DNA from: Paeniglutamicibacter antarcticus_C
Lineage (GTDB): Bacteria; Actinomycetota; Actinomycetes; Actinomycetales; Micrococcaceae
Assembly (NCBI RefSeq): GCF_039544305.1
Contig: NZ_BAABLK010000093.1
Span: forward strand, 1 to 64,000
DNA length: 64,000 bases
Direction of reading: 5' to 3'
Part shown: in pieces, positions 34,855 to 43,509 of the stretch
How positions within the stretch are numbered: position 1 is the first letter of the stretch
Layout of the letters: each line of letters opens with the position of its first letter
Translations under genes and position numbers: made by a program
The notes under the pieces: generated by a model
Databases searched by the model: none
Told to the model about the DNA's origin: nothing
Seen by the model: only the letters and a program-made list of their open reading frames with translations

Positions 34855-35982
34855 CTAGTGTGCCTTGCCGGTGATCGCGGCGAGGATGCGGGCCTGGGAA
34901 AGCAGCCCGATGATCCGGTGGGATTCGTCGATGACCGCGTATTCGCTGCCCTGCAGCGTGGCAAGGTAGCCGATCAGCGCGCGGCCGTCCGCGTTGGCGT
35001 CCACGACAGCCCCCGGGCCCAGTGCACGGGCCGCCGAGAGCGCGGGGCTTTGGGCTAGCAGTGCGGGGTCGATGGCACCCAGGGTGACCTCGTCGATCAC
35101 CGCAACGGGGTTCCCCGGTGCATCAATGAGGATGACCCGCCCGCCACGGCTTTGAAGACGGGCCGTGACCTCGGCCAGGCTCGAGTCCTGGCGGATGGCC
35201 GTTGCCGGTTCCATCAGGGCACGCACCGAAACCAGCGGCAGGCGCAGGCGCAGCTTGGCGTTGGTGATCCCCTGGCTGGCACCGACCCACATGAAACCGC
35301 CGATCAGCACGGCGACGATGATCACCTGCAGGTCAAGTGGTTGGTTGCGGGTCAGCGGAGTGATCACAAAGTAGCCCACGATCAGCACCACCAGCACCCG
35401 GCCGGACCAGCCGGCGGCAATGGTGCCGCGGTCCTGGGAGCCGGTGTATCGCCAGACGGCGGACTCGACCAGGCGCCCGCCATCCAGGGGCAACCCCGGA
35501 AGCACGTTGAAGATCGCCACCAGCAGGTTCGCCCAGACCAGGATGCCCCAGAGCAGGGCGAGCACCCCCACCGGTTCAAAGGCCTGCAGCAGCACGTAAC
35601 CGACGCCGGCGATCACGAAGTTCGCGCCCGGGCCGGCCATGGCCACGGCCAACGAGCGGCCGGGGGTGGCATCGAAGGAGGAGAACTGGGTGTGCCCGCC
35701 CCAGAGGTTCAAGGTGATCTTCGCCCCGGGCCAGCCAAAGGCCTTGGCACTGAGGGCATGGGCGAGTTCGTGGATGAGCACCGAAATAGCCAACAGCACC
35801 GCGTAGGCGAATGCCACCAGGTAGGCCCCGGCGCCGAGCCCGGGCATGGCCCGGGCCACCGTGGGCCCGAAGACCAGGACGATGAAACCGGTGATGATGA
35901 ACCAGGACCATGCCAAGGACACCGGTACCCCGAAGATCGATCCGAGCGGGATTCCTTCGCGCCTAACACCGATTTTGCTCAT
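34855..35982 (-). CDS. M50 site-2 protease with CBS domains
   Basis: An intramembrane zinc metalloprotease related to mycobacterial Rip3 and the SpoIVFB group. The zinc motif HELAH is at residues 71-75 in the second helix, and the third ligand comes from LPGLPLDGG further on. About six membrane helices occupy the first 240 residues, and the C-terminal third holds a pair of CBS-like repeats, a usual ligand-sensing add-on. It overlaps the HAD gene upstream by 4 bp (ATGA). Adjacent to the proteasome locus as in M. tuberculosis (Rv2625c-type protein is elsewhere there), so the contact is probably positional. Substrate unknown. Confidence 0.88.
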   Translation of the reverse strand: MSKIGVRREGIPLGSIFGVPVSLAWSWFIITGFIVLVFGPTVARAMPGLGAGAYLVAFAYAVLLAISVLIHELAHALSAKAFGWPGAKITLNLWGGHTQFSSFDATPGRSLAVAMAGPGANFVIAGVGYVLLQAFEPVGVLALLWGILVWANLLVAIFNVLPGLPLDGGRLVESAVWRYTGSQDRGTIAAGWSGRVLVVLIVGYFVITPLTRNQPLDLQVIIVAVLIGGFMWVGASQGITNAKLRLRLPLVSVRALMEPATAIRQDSSLAEVTARLQSRGGRVILIDAPGNPVAVIDEVTLGAIDPALLAQSPALSAARALGPGAVVDANADGRALIGYLATLQGSEYAVIDESHRIIGLLSQARILAAITGKAH

Positions 35983-36698
35983 CCCTGGGCCCCGTTGGAC
36001 ACCAAGGCGCCCAGGGATTCGAGGTCCAGTTCCTCAAGCGAGGAGACCCGGTGCCAGGAATCGGAGTGCGGTACCGGGGCAATGTGCGGTATCAGCACGG
36101 CGTTGATGCCGCTGGCGGCGGCGGAGGCGATGCCGGGGGCCGAATCCTCCAGGCCGATGACACGGCGCGGGTCCAGGCCATGTACGCGTGATCCCAGTTT
36201 CGCCAGGCCCAGCAGGTAGGGGTCCGGGTGCGGCTTGCCGCGGGCGACCATCTCGCCGGTGACACGGAAGGCGAAGTACTCGTGGGGAAGCTGTTCGAGT
36301 ACCAGGGCGGCCAGCGGCTCCTCGGACATGGTCACCAGCCCGCAGGGGATCTTCGCCTCGTGCAGTTCCTGAAGCAGCTCGAGGGCACCGGGGCGCCAGG
36401 CGACGTGCCTCCGGACCCCGATGAGCACCTCGGTGAGCAGCCTGTCGATGATCTGGCGCGCGTCCAGCCCGACTCCGGCGCGTTGCAGCACGGCCGCGGC
36501 GTCGGGCAGCGCATTGCCGACCAGCGCCATCGCCTCTTCCTCACTCCATTGCCCGCCGAACTCGGCTACCAGCGCCGCCTCGGCGGCCATCCAGTAGGGT
36601 TCGGTGTCAAGCAGGGTTCCGTCCATGTCCCACAGCACGCCCTGGATAGAGGTGTTCGGGCTGCGCACGGGCAGGGGCTCGTAATTCTGGGTTGGCAT
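35979..36698 (-). CDS. HAD family phosphatase
   Basis: A beta-phosphoglucomutase/CbbY-like HAD hydrolase of 239 residues. Motif I is DMDGT (Asp24 nucleophile, Asp26 acid/base), motif II lies at LVTMSEE, motif III is the Lys of RGKPHPDPY, and motif IV is GLEDSAPG. A helical cap domain lies between motifs I and II. The phosphorylated substrate cannot be predicted. The last bases overlap the M50 protease ATG by 4 bp, so both are one transcription unit. Confidence 0.9.
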   Translation of the reverse strand: MPTQNYEPLPVRSPNTSIQGVLWDMDGTLLDTEPYWMAAEAALVAEFGGQWSEEEAMALVGNALPDAAAVLQRAGVGLDARQIIDRLLTEVLIGVRRHVAWRPGALELLQELHEAKIPCGLVTMSEEPLAALVLEQLPHEYFAFRVTGEMVARGKPHPDPYLLGLAKLGSRVHGLDPRRVIGLEDSAPGIASAAASGINAVLIPHIAPVPHSDSWHRVSSLEELDLESLGALVSNGAQG

Positions 36699-36759
36699 GA
36701 GCCAATTCTAGTGTGCGCGGCATTGACCCGGCGACCGATCCGCGCGCTAGGGTGAGGTT

Positions 36760-37773
36760 GTGAGCGAAGATATGAATGATCCAGTGACACTTTCATCCCT
36801 GGTGGCTGCATCCACGACGCCCGCCGCAGTGCGCCCGGCGATCATGGTCGTGGCTTTCGAGGGCTGGAACGATGCCGGGGATGCGGCGAGTTCGGCGCTG
36901 AAGACCATCAAGGCAGCCACCGGTGCGGTGAAGCTTGCCGGCATCGGCGACGAGGACTACTACGACTACCAGTTCTCCCGCCCGCTGATGCAGCGCAATG
37001 CCAAGGGCAAGCGGGTGATCAAGTGGCCAACAACGCGCATCTACCGTGCAGTGGTGCCCGATTCACCCGTTGACCTGCTGTTGGTTCGCGGCGTGGAGCC
37101 CAGCTTCAGGTGGAAGTCCTTCATTGCCGAGATCCTGACACGGGCCGAGGAGGAAAACGTCCAGGGCGTGATGGTCATGGGTGCGCTGCTGGCCGATGTT
37201 CCCCACACCCGGCCGATCCAGGCCTCGGTCTCCAGCGAGGACCCGGCGGTGCGCGAGGCGCTCGGCGCCCATGCCGCGGGCTACGAGGGCCCGACGGGGA
37301 TCGTGGGGGTGCTGGCGCAGTTCGCCGAGGCCGCGGGACTGCCCACGCTCTCGATCTGGTCCGCGGTCCCGCACTACGTTGCCCAGCCGCCCTCGCCCAA
37401 GGCGCAGTTGGCGCTGCTGCACCGCGTGGAGGAACTGCTGCCGTTGGCACTTGACCTGCACGAGCTCACCGAGGACGCACTGGCCTGGGAACGCGGGGTC
37501 GACGCACTGGCCACCGGGGACGCCGATGTGGCGGCCTACGTCGAGCAGCTGGAACAGGCGCAGGACGAGACGGCCCTGCCCGAGGCCACCGGCGAGGCCA
37601 TCGCCCGGGAGTTCGAGCGCTATCTCAAGCGTCGCCACGGGGCCGCCGGCACCCATGAGGGGCACCAGGATCCCGGATCCCGGCCAGGTGCTCCCCCGGC
37701 ACCGCAATCCCCGGACACACCGGGGACCCCGTGGTCCTCGGACACTCCCGATTCTCCGGGGTCCCCCGAGTAG
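36760..37773 (+). CDS. PAC2 family protein
   Basis: The PAC2 domain, named after the eukaryotic proteasome assembly chaperone 2, fills about residues 25-245: MVVAFEGWNDAGDAASSAL at the start, then YYDYQFSRP, and the block with PTGIVGVLAQFAEAAGLPT. The C-terminal 50 residues are low-complexity and rich in Pro, Ser and Asp. The function in bacteria is not established. It is divergent from the HAD-M50 unit and 3 kb from the proteasome locus. The start is GTG 36760 or ATG 36772. A TAGGGT box ends 7 nt before the GTG, with TTGACC upstream at a long 19-bp spacing. Confidence 0.88.
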   Translation: MSEDMNDPVTLSSLVAASTTPAAVRPAIMVVAFEGWNDAGDAASSALKTIKAATGAVKLAGIGDEDYYDYQFSRPLMQRNAKGKRVIKWPTTRIYRAVVPDSPVDLLLVRGVEPSFRWKSFIAEILTRAEEENVQGVMVMGALLADVPHTRPIQASVSSEDPAVREALGAHAAGYEGPTGIVGVLAQFAEAAGLPTLSIWSAVPHYVAQPPSPKAQLALLHRVEELLPLALDLHELTEDALAWERGVDALATGDADVAAYVEQLEQAQDETALPEATGEAIAREFERYLKRRHGAAGTHEGHQDPGSRPGAPPAPQSPDTPGTPWSSDTPDSPGSPE

Positions 37774-37780
37774 CAGCGAG

Positions 37781-39058
37781 CTATCGGAGCTTGAGTCCCA
37801 GCAGGGAATCCAGGGCGTCGGTCAGCAATTGCCCGCCGGTGCCGGCCGAATCCCCGTCCCGGGTCGGTTCCTGCGCGCTGAAGGCATCAAGCACGGCAAG
37901 GGCCGCCGGTGAGTTCAGGTCGTTTGCCAGCTTCGAGCGGATCCGGGTGATCACGGCGGTGGCCTCAGCCAGGCTGGTGGAATCGATGCGCGCGCGCCAG
38001 TGGGCCACCCGCGCCTGGGCCTCGGCCAAACGTTGGTCGGTCCAGGACCAGTCGCTGCGGTAGTGCTGGCCCAGCAGCACCGTGCGGATGGCCACGGGTT
38101 CGACCCCGGCGGCACGCAGCGTCGAAACCAGCACCAGATTGCCTAGGGACTTGCTCATCTTCTCGCCGTCCAGGCCCACCATGCCGGTGTGCACATAGGA
38201 TTCGGCCAATGCCTTGTGGTCAAGCGCCGCGGCATGCGCGGCGGAGAACTCGTGGTGCGGAAAGATCAAATCCGATCCCCCGCCCTGGACGGTGAAGGGC
38301 GCCGGGAGCATACGTCGGGCGATCACCGAGCATTCGATGTGCCAGCCCGGACGACCCGAGCCCAGGGTTGCCCCGTCCCATTCCGGTTCGCCCTCGCGGG
38401 CCACGCGCCACAGCAACGGGTCCAGCGCGTCGCGCTTGCCCGGTCGCTGAGGATCCCCGCCGCGTTCGGCGAAGAACCCGAGCATGGTCTCGCGGTCGTA
38501 ACCGCTGACGGTGCCCAGCTCCCAGGCCTCGTTGGCCGCTGCCACGGCGTCGAAGTAGATGTCCCCGTCGGGTTCGCCGTCCTGGCCGGGAACCGGGTAG
38601 GCGAGGTCCTTGGACACCAGTTCCTCGACCACCGGGACCAGCCAAGAGATCGTTTCCACGGCACCGAGGTAGTGCTCTGGAGGGATCACGTTCAACGCCT
38701 CCATGTCGGCGCGGAACAGGTCGGTCTGCTCGGTCGCCAGCGCTTGCCAGTCGATCCCGAGCGATGCGGCGCGCTCGAGCAGCGGATCGTCGATGTCGGT
38801 GACGTTTTGCACGTAGGTGACCTTGCGCCCGGCGTCGCGCCAGGTGCGCTGGAGCAGGTCGAAGGTGACGTAGGTTGCCGCATGGCCCATGTGCGTGGCG
38901 TCGTAGGGGGTGATCCCGCAGACGTACATGCTCGCCGGCGCGTTGGACTTGTCCGCCGGTGCGGTGTCCTTCAGCCGGTTCGTTGCGGTGTCAAACACCT
39001 CAAGGATCGGTGCGTTTCCGGCAACATGGGGGACGGTGGGCGCTGGCCATGCAAGCAC
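37781..39058 (-). CDS. mshC: Cysteine:1D-myo-inosityl 2-amino-2-deoxy-alpha-D-glucopyranoside ligase
   Basis: ATP-dependent ligase joining cysteine to GlcN-inositol in mycothiol synthesis, derived from cysteinyl-tRNA synthetase. It has the zinc ligand Cys47 (VCGITPYD), the HIGH-type HMGH (residues 56-59), ECSVIARRM, FPHHEFSAAHAAAL, and the KMSKS signature. At 425 residues it lacks the C-terminal anticodon-binding region of CysS, which separates MshC from CysRS. The gene converges on the PAC2 gene with only 7 bp between the stop codons. Confidence 0.94.
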   Translation of the reverse strand: MLAWPAPTVPHVAGNAPILEVFDTATNRLKDTAPADKSNAPASMYVCGITPYDATHMGHAATYVTFDLLQRTWRDAGRKVTYVQNVTDIDDPLLERAASLGIDWQALATEQTDLFRADMEALNVIPPEHYLGAVETISWLVPVVEELVSKDLAYPVPGQDGEPDGDIYFDAVAAANEAWELGTVSGYDRETMLGFFAERGGDPQRPGKRDALDPLLWRVAREGEPEWDGATLGSGRPGWHIECSVIARRMLPAPFTVQGGGSDLIFPHHEFSAAHAAALDHKALAESYVHTGMVGLDGEKMSKSLGNLVLVSTLRAAGVEPVAIRTVLLGQHYRSDWSWTDQRLAEAQARVAHWRARIDSTSLAEATAVITRIRSKLANDLNSPAALAVLDAFSAQEPTRDGDSAGTGGQLLTDALDSLLGLKLR

Positions 39059-39176
39059 GGGGGGCGTCCTTTCTCTTAGGTTTTACGCACCCGGGCGGGC
39101 CCGCGGCGCAAATGGAAGTTACTGGTGGCAAGTCCAAACGGTCCCGCGGTTATTCCGCATGGTCCGAGCAGCCGCC

Positions 39177-40001
39177 CTAGGCGTTGATCACACCGAAGCC
39201 CAGCAGCACATACAGGGCCAGGCCCAGTGCCAATCGGTACCAGACAAAAAGGCGGTAGCTGTGCGTGGAAACGTACTTCAGGAACCAGCCAACGATGAGG
39301 AAGCCGACGAAGAAGGCAATCACGGTCGCCAGCCCGGTTTGCGCCAACGTGTAGAAGCCTGGCTCGTCGAAGGACTTCACCAGCTTGTACAGCCCCGAGG
39401 CGAAGACCGCGGGGATGGCCAGCAGGAAGGAGTAGCGGGCCGCAGCCTCACGGGTGTAGCCCATGAACAGGCCGGCGGTGATGGTGCCCCCGGATCGCGA
39501 CACACCGGGGATCAGTGCCAACGCCTGGGCGAAGCCGAAGAGGATGCCGTGCTTGGGGGTCAGGGTACTTAGCTCACGGGTCTGCTTGCCGTAGTAGTCC
39601 GCGACGGCCAGGATCAGGCCGAAGATGACCAAGGTGGTCGCCACGATCCACAGCGAACGGAACGAGGTGTCGATTTGCTTCTCGAAGAGCAGCCCCAGCA
39701 CGGCGATCGGGATGGAGCCGAGGATGATCAGCCAGCCCATTTTCGCGTCGGGGTCGCTATGCGGGATCCGGCCCCTCAAGGCGTTGAACCACGCACCGAT
39801 GATCCGCACGATGTCTTTCCAGAAGAAGACCAGCACCGCGGTTTCGGTACCCAGCTGCGTAATAGCCGTAAATGCGGCGCCGGGGTCGGAGGCGTTGGGC
39901 AGCAGCTCCCCGACGATGCGCAGGTGGGCGCTGGAGGAGATGGGGAGAAATTCCGTTATACCCTGGATTAGCCCCAGGAAAGCCGCTTCAAACCAATTCA
40001 C
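39177..40001 (-). CDS. uppP: Undecaprenyl-diphosphatase UppP
   Basis: Dephosphorylates undecaprenyl pyrophosphate so that the lipid carrier can be reused in peptidoglycan synthesis; overexpression gives bacitracin resistance. The catalytic region near the N-terminus (GLIQGITEFLPISSSAHL) and the second conserved block (PGVSRSGGTITAGLFMG) are both present. Length is 274 residues with about eight membrane helices. It lies about 118 bp upstream of mshC, in the same direction. Confidence 0.95.
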   Translation of the reverse strand: MNWFEAAFLGLIQGITEFLPISSSAHLRIVGELLPNASDPGAAFTAITQLGTETAVLVFFWKDIVRIIGAWFNALRGRIPHSDPDAKMGWLIILGSIPIAVLGLLFEKQIDTSFRSLWIVATTLVIFGLILAVADYYGKQTRELSTLTPKHGILFGFAQALALIPGVSRSGGTITAGLFMGYTREAAARYSFLLAIPAVFASGLYKLVKSFDEPGFYTLAQTGLATVIAFFVGFLIVGWFLKYVSTHSYRLFVWYRLALGLALYVLLGFGVINA

Positions 40002-40107
40002 GTACCGACACTACTTCACCAAGTCGCACCGACGCCTGTTGGCGCTCCACAACGAGTCGAAGATAATACCGCGGCACCGCCTCGGGGTGCCTCCCGGCGC
40101 TTCGGCG

Positions 40108-40359
40108 CTACCGGTCGCTTTGTTCCTGCTGCTGGTTGTCCTCATAGCCGTCGTCGTCTTCGTCGGCAACGGTCAGCGGCAGGAATTCCTCGTACGACTC
40201 ATAGAGGGCATCCTCATACTCCTCGTAGGCATCGGCGACCGCCAGGAACGCGGAGCTGATCGATGCATCGGCGGTGCCACGCTTCGCGGCGACCGCGGAA
40301 AGGTGTTCTTCGAGGCAGCTGATCAATACACTGAGGGCAACACGTGGGTCTGTACTCAT
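40108..40359 (-). CDS. Small acidic protein of unknown function
   Basis: An 83-residue protein starting MSTDPRVALSVL with a predicted helical first half and a very acidic, tyrosine- and glutamate-rich second half (YEEYEDALYESYEEF, DEDDDGYED). I recall similar unnamed proteins in Arthrobacter relatives but no function. ATG 40359 is 30 bp from the divergent DUF5703 gene, so the two share a compact promoter region. An alternative longer reading upstream overlaps that gene and is rejected. Confidence 0.7.
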   Translation of the reverse strand: MSTDPRVALSVLISCLEEHLSAVAAKRGTADASISSAFLAVADAYEEYEDALYESYEEFLPLTVADEDDDGYEDNQQQEQSDR

Positions 40360-40389
40360 GTGTCCGACGTTACAGGCATAAGCCACACT

Positions 40390-40656
40390 ATGGACAGGGT
40401 CATGATCGAAAAGAAAATCCCAGCGGCAAACCCCCTGGAGACGATGCCCGGGGACCCGGAACATCGCTTCGAATACCTGATCATCACCGCGCGCCCCGGC
40501 GAGCACCGGTCCGTTGCCCGGGCAGCTGTGCGCGAGCACTCAGAATACGGCAAATGGGAACTGGTCCGTACCTGCCTGTACGAGGGCGGCGGACAAAAGT
40601 ACTGGATGCGTCGGCGCATCATGCGGGTCAAGCCAACACTGAACATCCGCGCTTGA
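40390..40656 (+). CDS. DUF5703 family protein
   Basis: A short protein (88 residues from ATG 40390, or 84 from ATG 40402) matching the DUF5703 family as I recall it. The diagnostic stretch is the run FEYLIITARPGE, then REHSEYGKWELVRT, and YWMRRRIMRV. Function unknown. The family is common in Actinobacteria as a single small gene near uppP/mshC. It is divergent from the small acidic protein gene. Confidence 0.78.
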   Translation: MDRVMIEKKIPAANPLETMPGDPEHRFEYLIITARPGEHRSVARAAVREHSEYGKWELVRTCLYEGGGQKYWMRRRIMRVKPTLNIRA

Positions 40657-40692
40657 CCACCATCCGGGTGCGGGTCCAGGGAGAAGGACAGC

Positions 40693-41850
40693 TTATTTTT
40701 TGACCTGTCCCAGCAGCCACGAAGCGACCGTTGAGTGTGCTGATTCGGCATCCGAGGGGTGATACAGGCTGGCCAGCGCATCGCGGTAGAGCCGCTCAAT
40801 CTCCGAGCCGCGGAAATACTGCCCGCCCCCGGAGACCTTCGCTGCTATGTCGATGCACGAACGGGCTGCGTCCCCGGCCTGCGTGCGCAGGGTGACCAAG
40901 CGCGGGAACCAGGAGCCGCCGTGGTCCACGAGGTCATCGAGGTCCCGGGTAGTCAGACGCAGCATCGCGTCGAGTTTCAAGATCTCCATCCCCGCGTCGG
41001 CGACCTGCCAGCGGATGTCAGGATCCTGGTCGTATGCGCGCCCGCCGTTTTTCAACGAGGTCCGCTTGGCCGGGATCGTTGCCGAGAGTTCCATGCCGCG
41101 TTCGGCCAGGCCCACGTAGACCGAGGCGGTCAGCGCCAGGAACGAGGCGAAGATGCCGAACACCAGCAAGTCCGGGACCGGGCCCACCGGCAGCTTGGTA
41201 TGGATGTTTTCCGCCGGCACCGGTGCATCGGTAAGGATCGTCGTGTTCGACTGGGTGGCGCGCATCCCCAGGGTGTTCCAGTTCTGCGGGATCTCGATGC
41301 CGCCTGCGTCCCGGGCCAGGAAGCCATGGACAAGCTGGCCGGCGTCGGTGCTTTCGTCCTTCCCGAAGATCCCCAGACGGGTCCACACCGGGGCCAGCGA
41401 GGTGAACACCTTGATCCCGGTGAACGCGTAAGAGCCGTCGGCGGCAGGAACCGCGCGGGTCACCGAGTCAAAGAGGACCTCGTCGTTGCCGGCCTCCGAG
41501 ACACCGAAGGCCATCACTTCACCTGCTTCGACCCAATCCAGCACCATCTCCAGGCGGTCATCGCCCCGGGCGGCAAGCAGCGAGGCGACCCCGCTCCAGA
41601 CCAGGTGCATGTTCACCGCCAGCGCCGTGGCCGGCGCGTAGGCACCGAGGCGTCGCTGCGCCGCCGTCATCGTCTCCATCCCCCAGCCCAGGCCGCCGCG
41701 GGAGGCAGGGAGCATCGCCTTGAGGTAGCCGGCCTCGGTGAGCTCGGCAAAATCCTCGGTGCAGAACGTGTTCTGCACATCATATGTCCCGGCGCGGGAG
41801 CGGAATCGTTCCAGCATGTCGGTGCCGAGCACCTGGTCGATGTTTTTCAC
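40693..41850 (-). CDS. Acyl-CoA dehydrogenase family protein
   Basis: A flavoprotein-like 385-residue protein with the acyl-CoA dehydrogenase fold: an N-terminal helical domain, the middle block (MAFGVSEAGNDEVLFDSVT, FTGIKVFTSLAPVW) and a C-terminal helical domain. The usual catalytic Glu loop of short-chain enzymes cannot be confirmed by eye. The C-terminal GGGQYFRGSEIERLYRDA resembles the flavin/CoA-contact block of group H monooxygenase- or oxidase-like members, so hydroxylase or oxidase activity is an alternative. No partner flavin reductase gene is adjacent. It converges on the DUF5703 gene. Confidence 0.82.
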   Translation of the reverse strand: MKNIDQVLGTDMLERFRSRAGTYDVQNTFCTEDFAELTEAGYLKAMLPASRGGLGWGMETMTAAQRRLGAYAPATALAVNMHLVWSGVASLLAARGDDRLEMVLDWVEAGEVMAFGVSEAGNDEVLFDSVTRAVPAADGSYAFTGIKVFTSLAPVWTRLGIFGKDESTDAGQLVHGFLARDAGGIEIPQNWNTLGMRATQSNTTILTDAPVPAENIHTKLPVGPVPDLLVFGIFASFLALTASVYVGLAERGMELSATIPAKRTSLKNGGRAYDQDPDIRWQVADAGMEILKLDAMLRLTTRDLDDLVDHGGSWFPRLVTLRTQAGDAARSCIDIAAKVSGGGQYFRGSEIERLYRDALASLYHPSDAESAHSTVASWLLGQVKK

Positions 41851-41930
41851 GTGGTTCTGGCTTCGCTTCCTGTTGCTGGATCTTTTACCGGGTCCGATGG
41901 CGGTCAGGGCTCCAATGGCGTGTTGCGCGG

Positions 41931-43256
41931 TCAGTAGTTGGTGAGCAGGTCATGCAGCACCCGGGTGCCGAACTTCAGCGAATCCACCGGCACCCGCTCG
42001 TCAACGCCGTGGAACATGCCGGTGAAATCGAGTTCCGCCGGAAGTCGCAGCGGGGCAAAGCCGTAGCCGGTGATGCCCAAGCGGGCCAGCGACTTGTTGT
42101 CCGTCCCTCCGGAGAGCATGTAGGGAAGCACCACGGCTTCGGGATCCTCGCGGCCCAGCGAGGCGACCATCGAATCGACGAGGTTTCCTGAGAAGGGCAC
42201 CTCGAGCGCGCGGTCAAGGTGCACCGAGCTGAGCGAGACGTGGGGACCGGCAAGCATGCGCAGGGTTTCCATGACAGCATCGTGCTGGCCCGGCAACGTG
42301 CGTACATCCAGCAACGCCTCGGCGGAGCCGGGAATCACATTGTGTTTGTAGCCGGCGTCCAGCGCCGTGGGGTTGGCGGTGTTCTGCAGGGTCGCCCCGA
42401 CGAAGCGGGCGACGTTGCCCAGTTCGGCCAGCAGCACCTGCGGGTTGTCCTCGGTGAATTCGATCCCGGTCATCTCCGAGACTCCGGCCATGAAGGCCCG
42501 GGTGGTGTCGGTGTAGGAGATCGGCCAGTCGTGCTCGCCGATGCGGGTGATCGCGGCGGCAAGACGGGTGACGGCGTTCTCGTCATTGGTTTGCGACCCG
42601 TGGCCGGCCCGTCCTGCGGCGGTGAGCTTGAGCCAAGCGATTCCCTTTTCCGCGGTCTGGAGCAGGTAGGCACGCTTGCCGTCGATGGTGGCGGAGAAGC
42701 CTCCGACCTCGCTGATGGCCTCGGTCGCGCCTTCGAAGAGCCCGGGGTGTTTCTCGACGATCCAGGTTGCCCCGTAGTCTCCCCCGGCTTCCTCGTCGGC
42801 GAAGAAGGCAAAGACCAGATCGCGGCGCGGACGGGTTCCGGTGCGCTGCATCTGCCGCAGCACGGCAAGGATCATGGCGTCCATGTCCTTCATGTCCACT
42901 GCCCCGCGGCCCCAGATCATCCCATCCGCCAGCTCGGCGCCGAAGGGGTCAACCGACCATTCGTCCTTGAACGCGGGGACCACGTCGAGGTGGCCGTGCA
43001 CGATCAATGCCGGAAGCGTCCTGTCGGTGCCTTCGATGCGCGTGAGGACATTGGCACGCCCCGGGGCGGATTCCAGGAGCGTGGCTTCGAGCCCGACCTC
43101 GTGGATCAACTCGGCGACGTACTCGGCGGCCTTGCGCTCGCCTGCGCCCTCGTTATTGCCGTAGTTGGTGGTGTCGATGCGGATCAATGCCTGGCAGATC
43201 CCTGCGACCTCGTCCTCGGCATTGATCTTCTGCGCAGACTGCTGGGCGGCTGACAT
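41931..43256 (-). CDS. M20/M25/M40 family metallo-peptidase
   Basis: A dizinc amidohydrolase or peptidase of 441 residues. The metal-binding blocks HGHLDVVP and WGRGAVDMKD and the Glu pair in FADEEAGGDYG (general base and metal ligand) are visible, with the dimerisation domain in the middle. This is the dipeptidase/ArgE/DapE-like superfamily, most like actinobacterial uncharacterised M20 peptidases; the substrate is not predictable. The start is ATG 43256 (MSAAQQSAQ) with AAAGG 7 nt upstream. The upstream part of the frame runs into the tRNA-Leu terminator. Confidence 0.9.
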   Translation of the reverse strand: MSAAQQSAQKINAEDEVAGICQALIRIDTTNYGNNEGAGERKAAEYVAELIHEVGLEATLLESAPGRANVLTRIEGTDRTLPALIVHGHLDVVPAFKDEWSVDPFGAELADGMIWGRGAVDMKDMDAMILAVLRQMQRTGTRPRRDLVFAFFADEEAGGDYGATWIVEKHPGLFEGATEAISEVGGFSATIDGKRAYLLQTAEKGIAWLKLTAAGRAGHGSQTNDENAVTRLAAAITRIGEHDWPISYTDTTRAFMAGVSEMTGIEFTEDNPQVLLAELGNVARFVGATLQNTANPTALDAGYKHNVIPGSAEALLDVRTLPGQHDAVMETLRMLAGPHVSLSSVHLDRALEVPFSGNLVDSMVASLGREDPEAVVLPYMLSGGTDNKSLARLGITGYGFAPLRLPAELDFTGMFHGVDERVPVDSLKFGTRVLHDLLTNY

Positions 43257-43386
43257 GGAAGGACCTTTTTCTCTTCGGGTGGCGGGGCCTGGTACACCTA
43301 ACCCTATCGAGCATGCGCCCCCGTGCGCGAGTGCCCCCCGGGGGTGCGCAGGATGCAGATCCTGGGCCGCAACCCGGGTACGAGAA

Positions 43387-43420
43387 AACCCCCGACCTGA
43401 CTTACGTCTGGTCGGGGGTT
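43387..43420 (-). terminator. Rho-independent terminator of tRNA-Leu
   Basis: An 11-bp perfect stem (43387-43397 and 43410-43420) with a 12-nt loop is followed on the minus strand by TTTTCTC. It begins 6 bp after the 3' end of the tRNA. Confidence 0.85.
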
Positions 43421-43426
43421 GATCTG

Positions 43427-43509
43427 TGCGAAGGAGGGGACTTGAACCCCCACCCACTTGCGTGGACTAGCACCTCAAGCTAGCGCGTCTACCATTCCGC
43501 CACCCTCGC
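43427..43509 (-). tRNA. tRNA-Leu (anticodon GAG)
   Basis: On the minus strand the acceptor strand GCGAGGG at 43509-43503 pairs with CCTTCGC at the 3' end (one G-U pair), followed by the discriminator A at 43427. The anticodon stem CTAGC/GCTAG encloses the loop TTGAGGT, giving the anticodon GAG, which reads CUU and CUC. The long variable arm between anticodon and T arms is as expected for a class II leucine tRNA, and the T arm contains GGTTCAAGTCC. CCA is not encoded. Confidence 0.95.

Noticed and set aside
39625..40389. Upstream extension of the DUF5703 frame
   Set aside because: It overlaps uppP and the small acidic gene in antisense; the conserved protein begins at 40390 or 40402.
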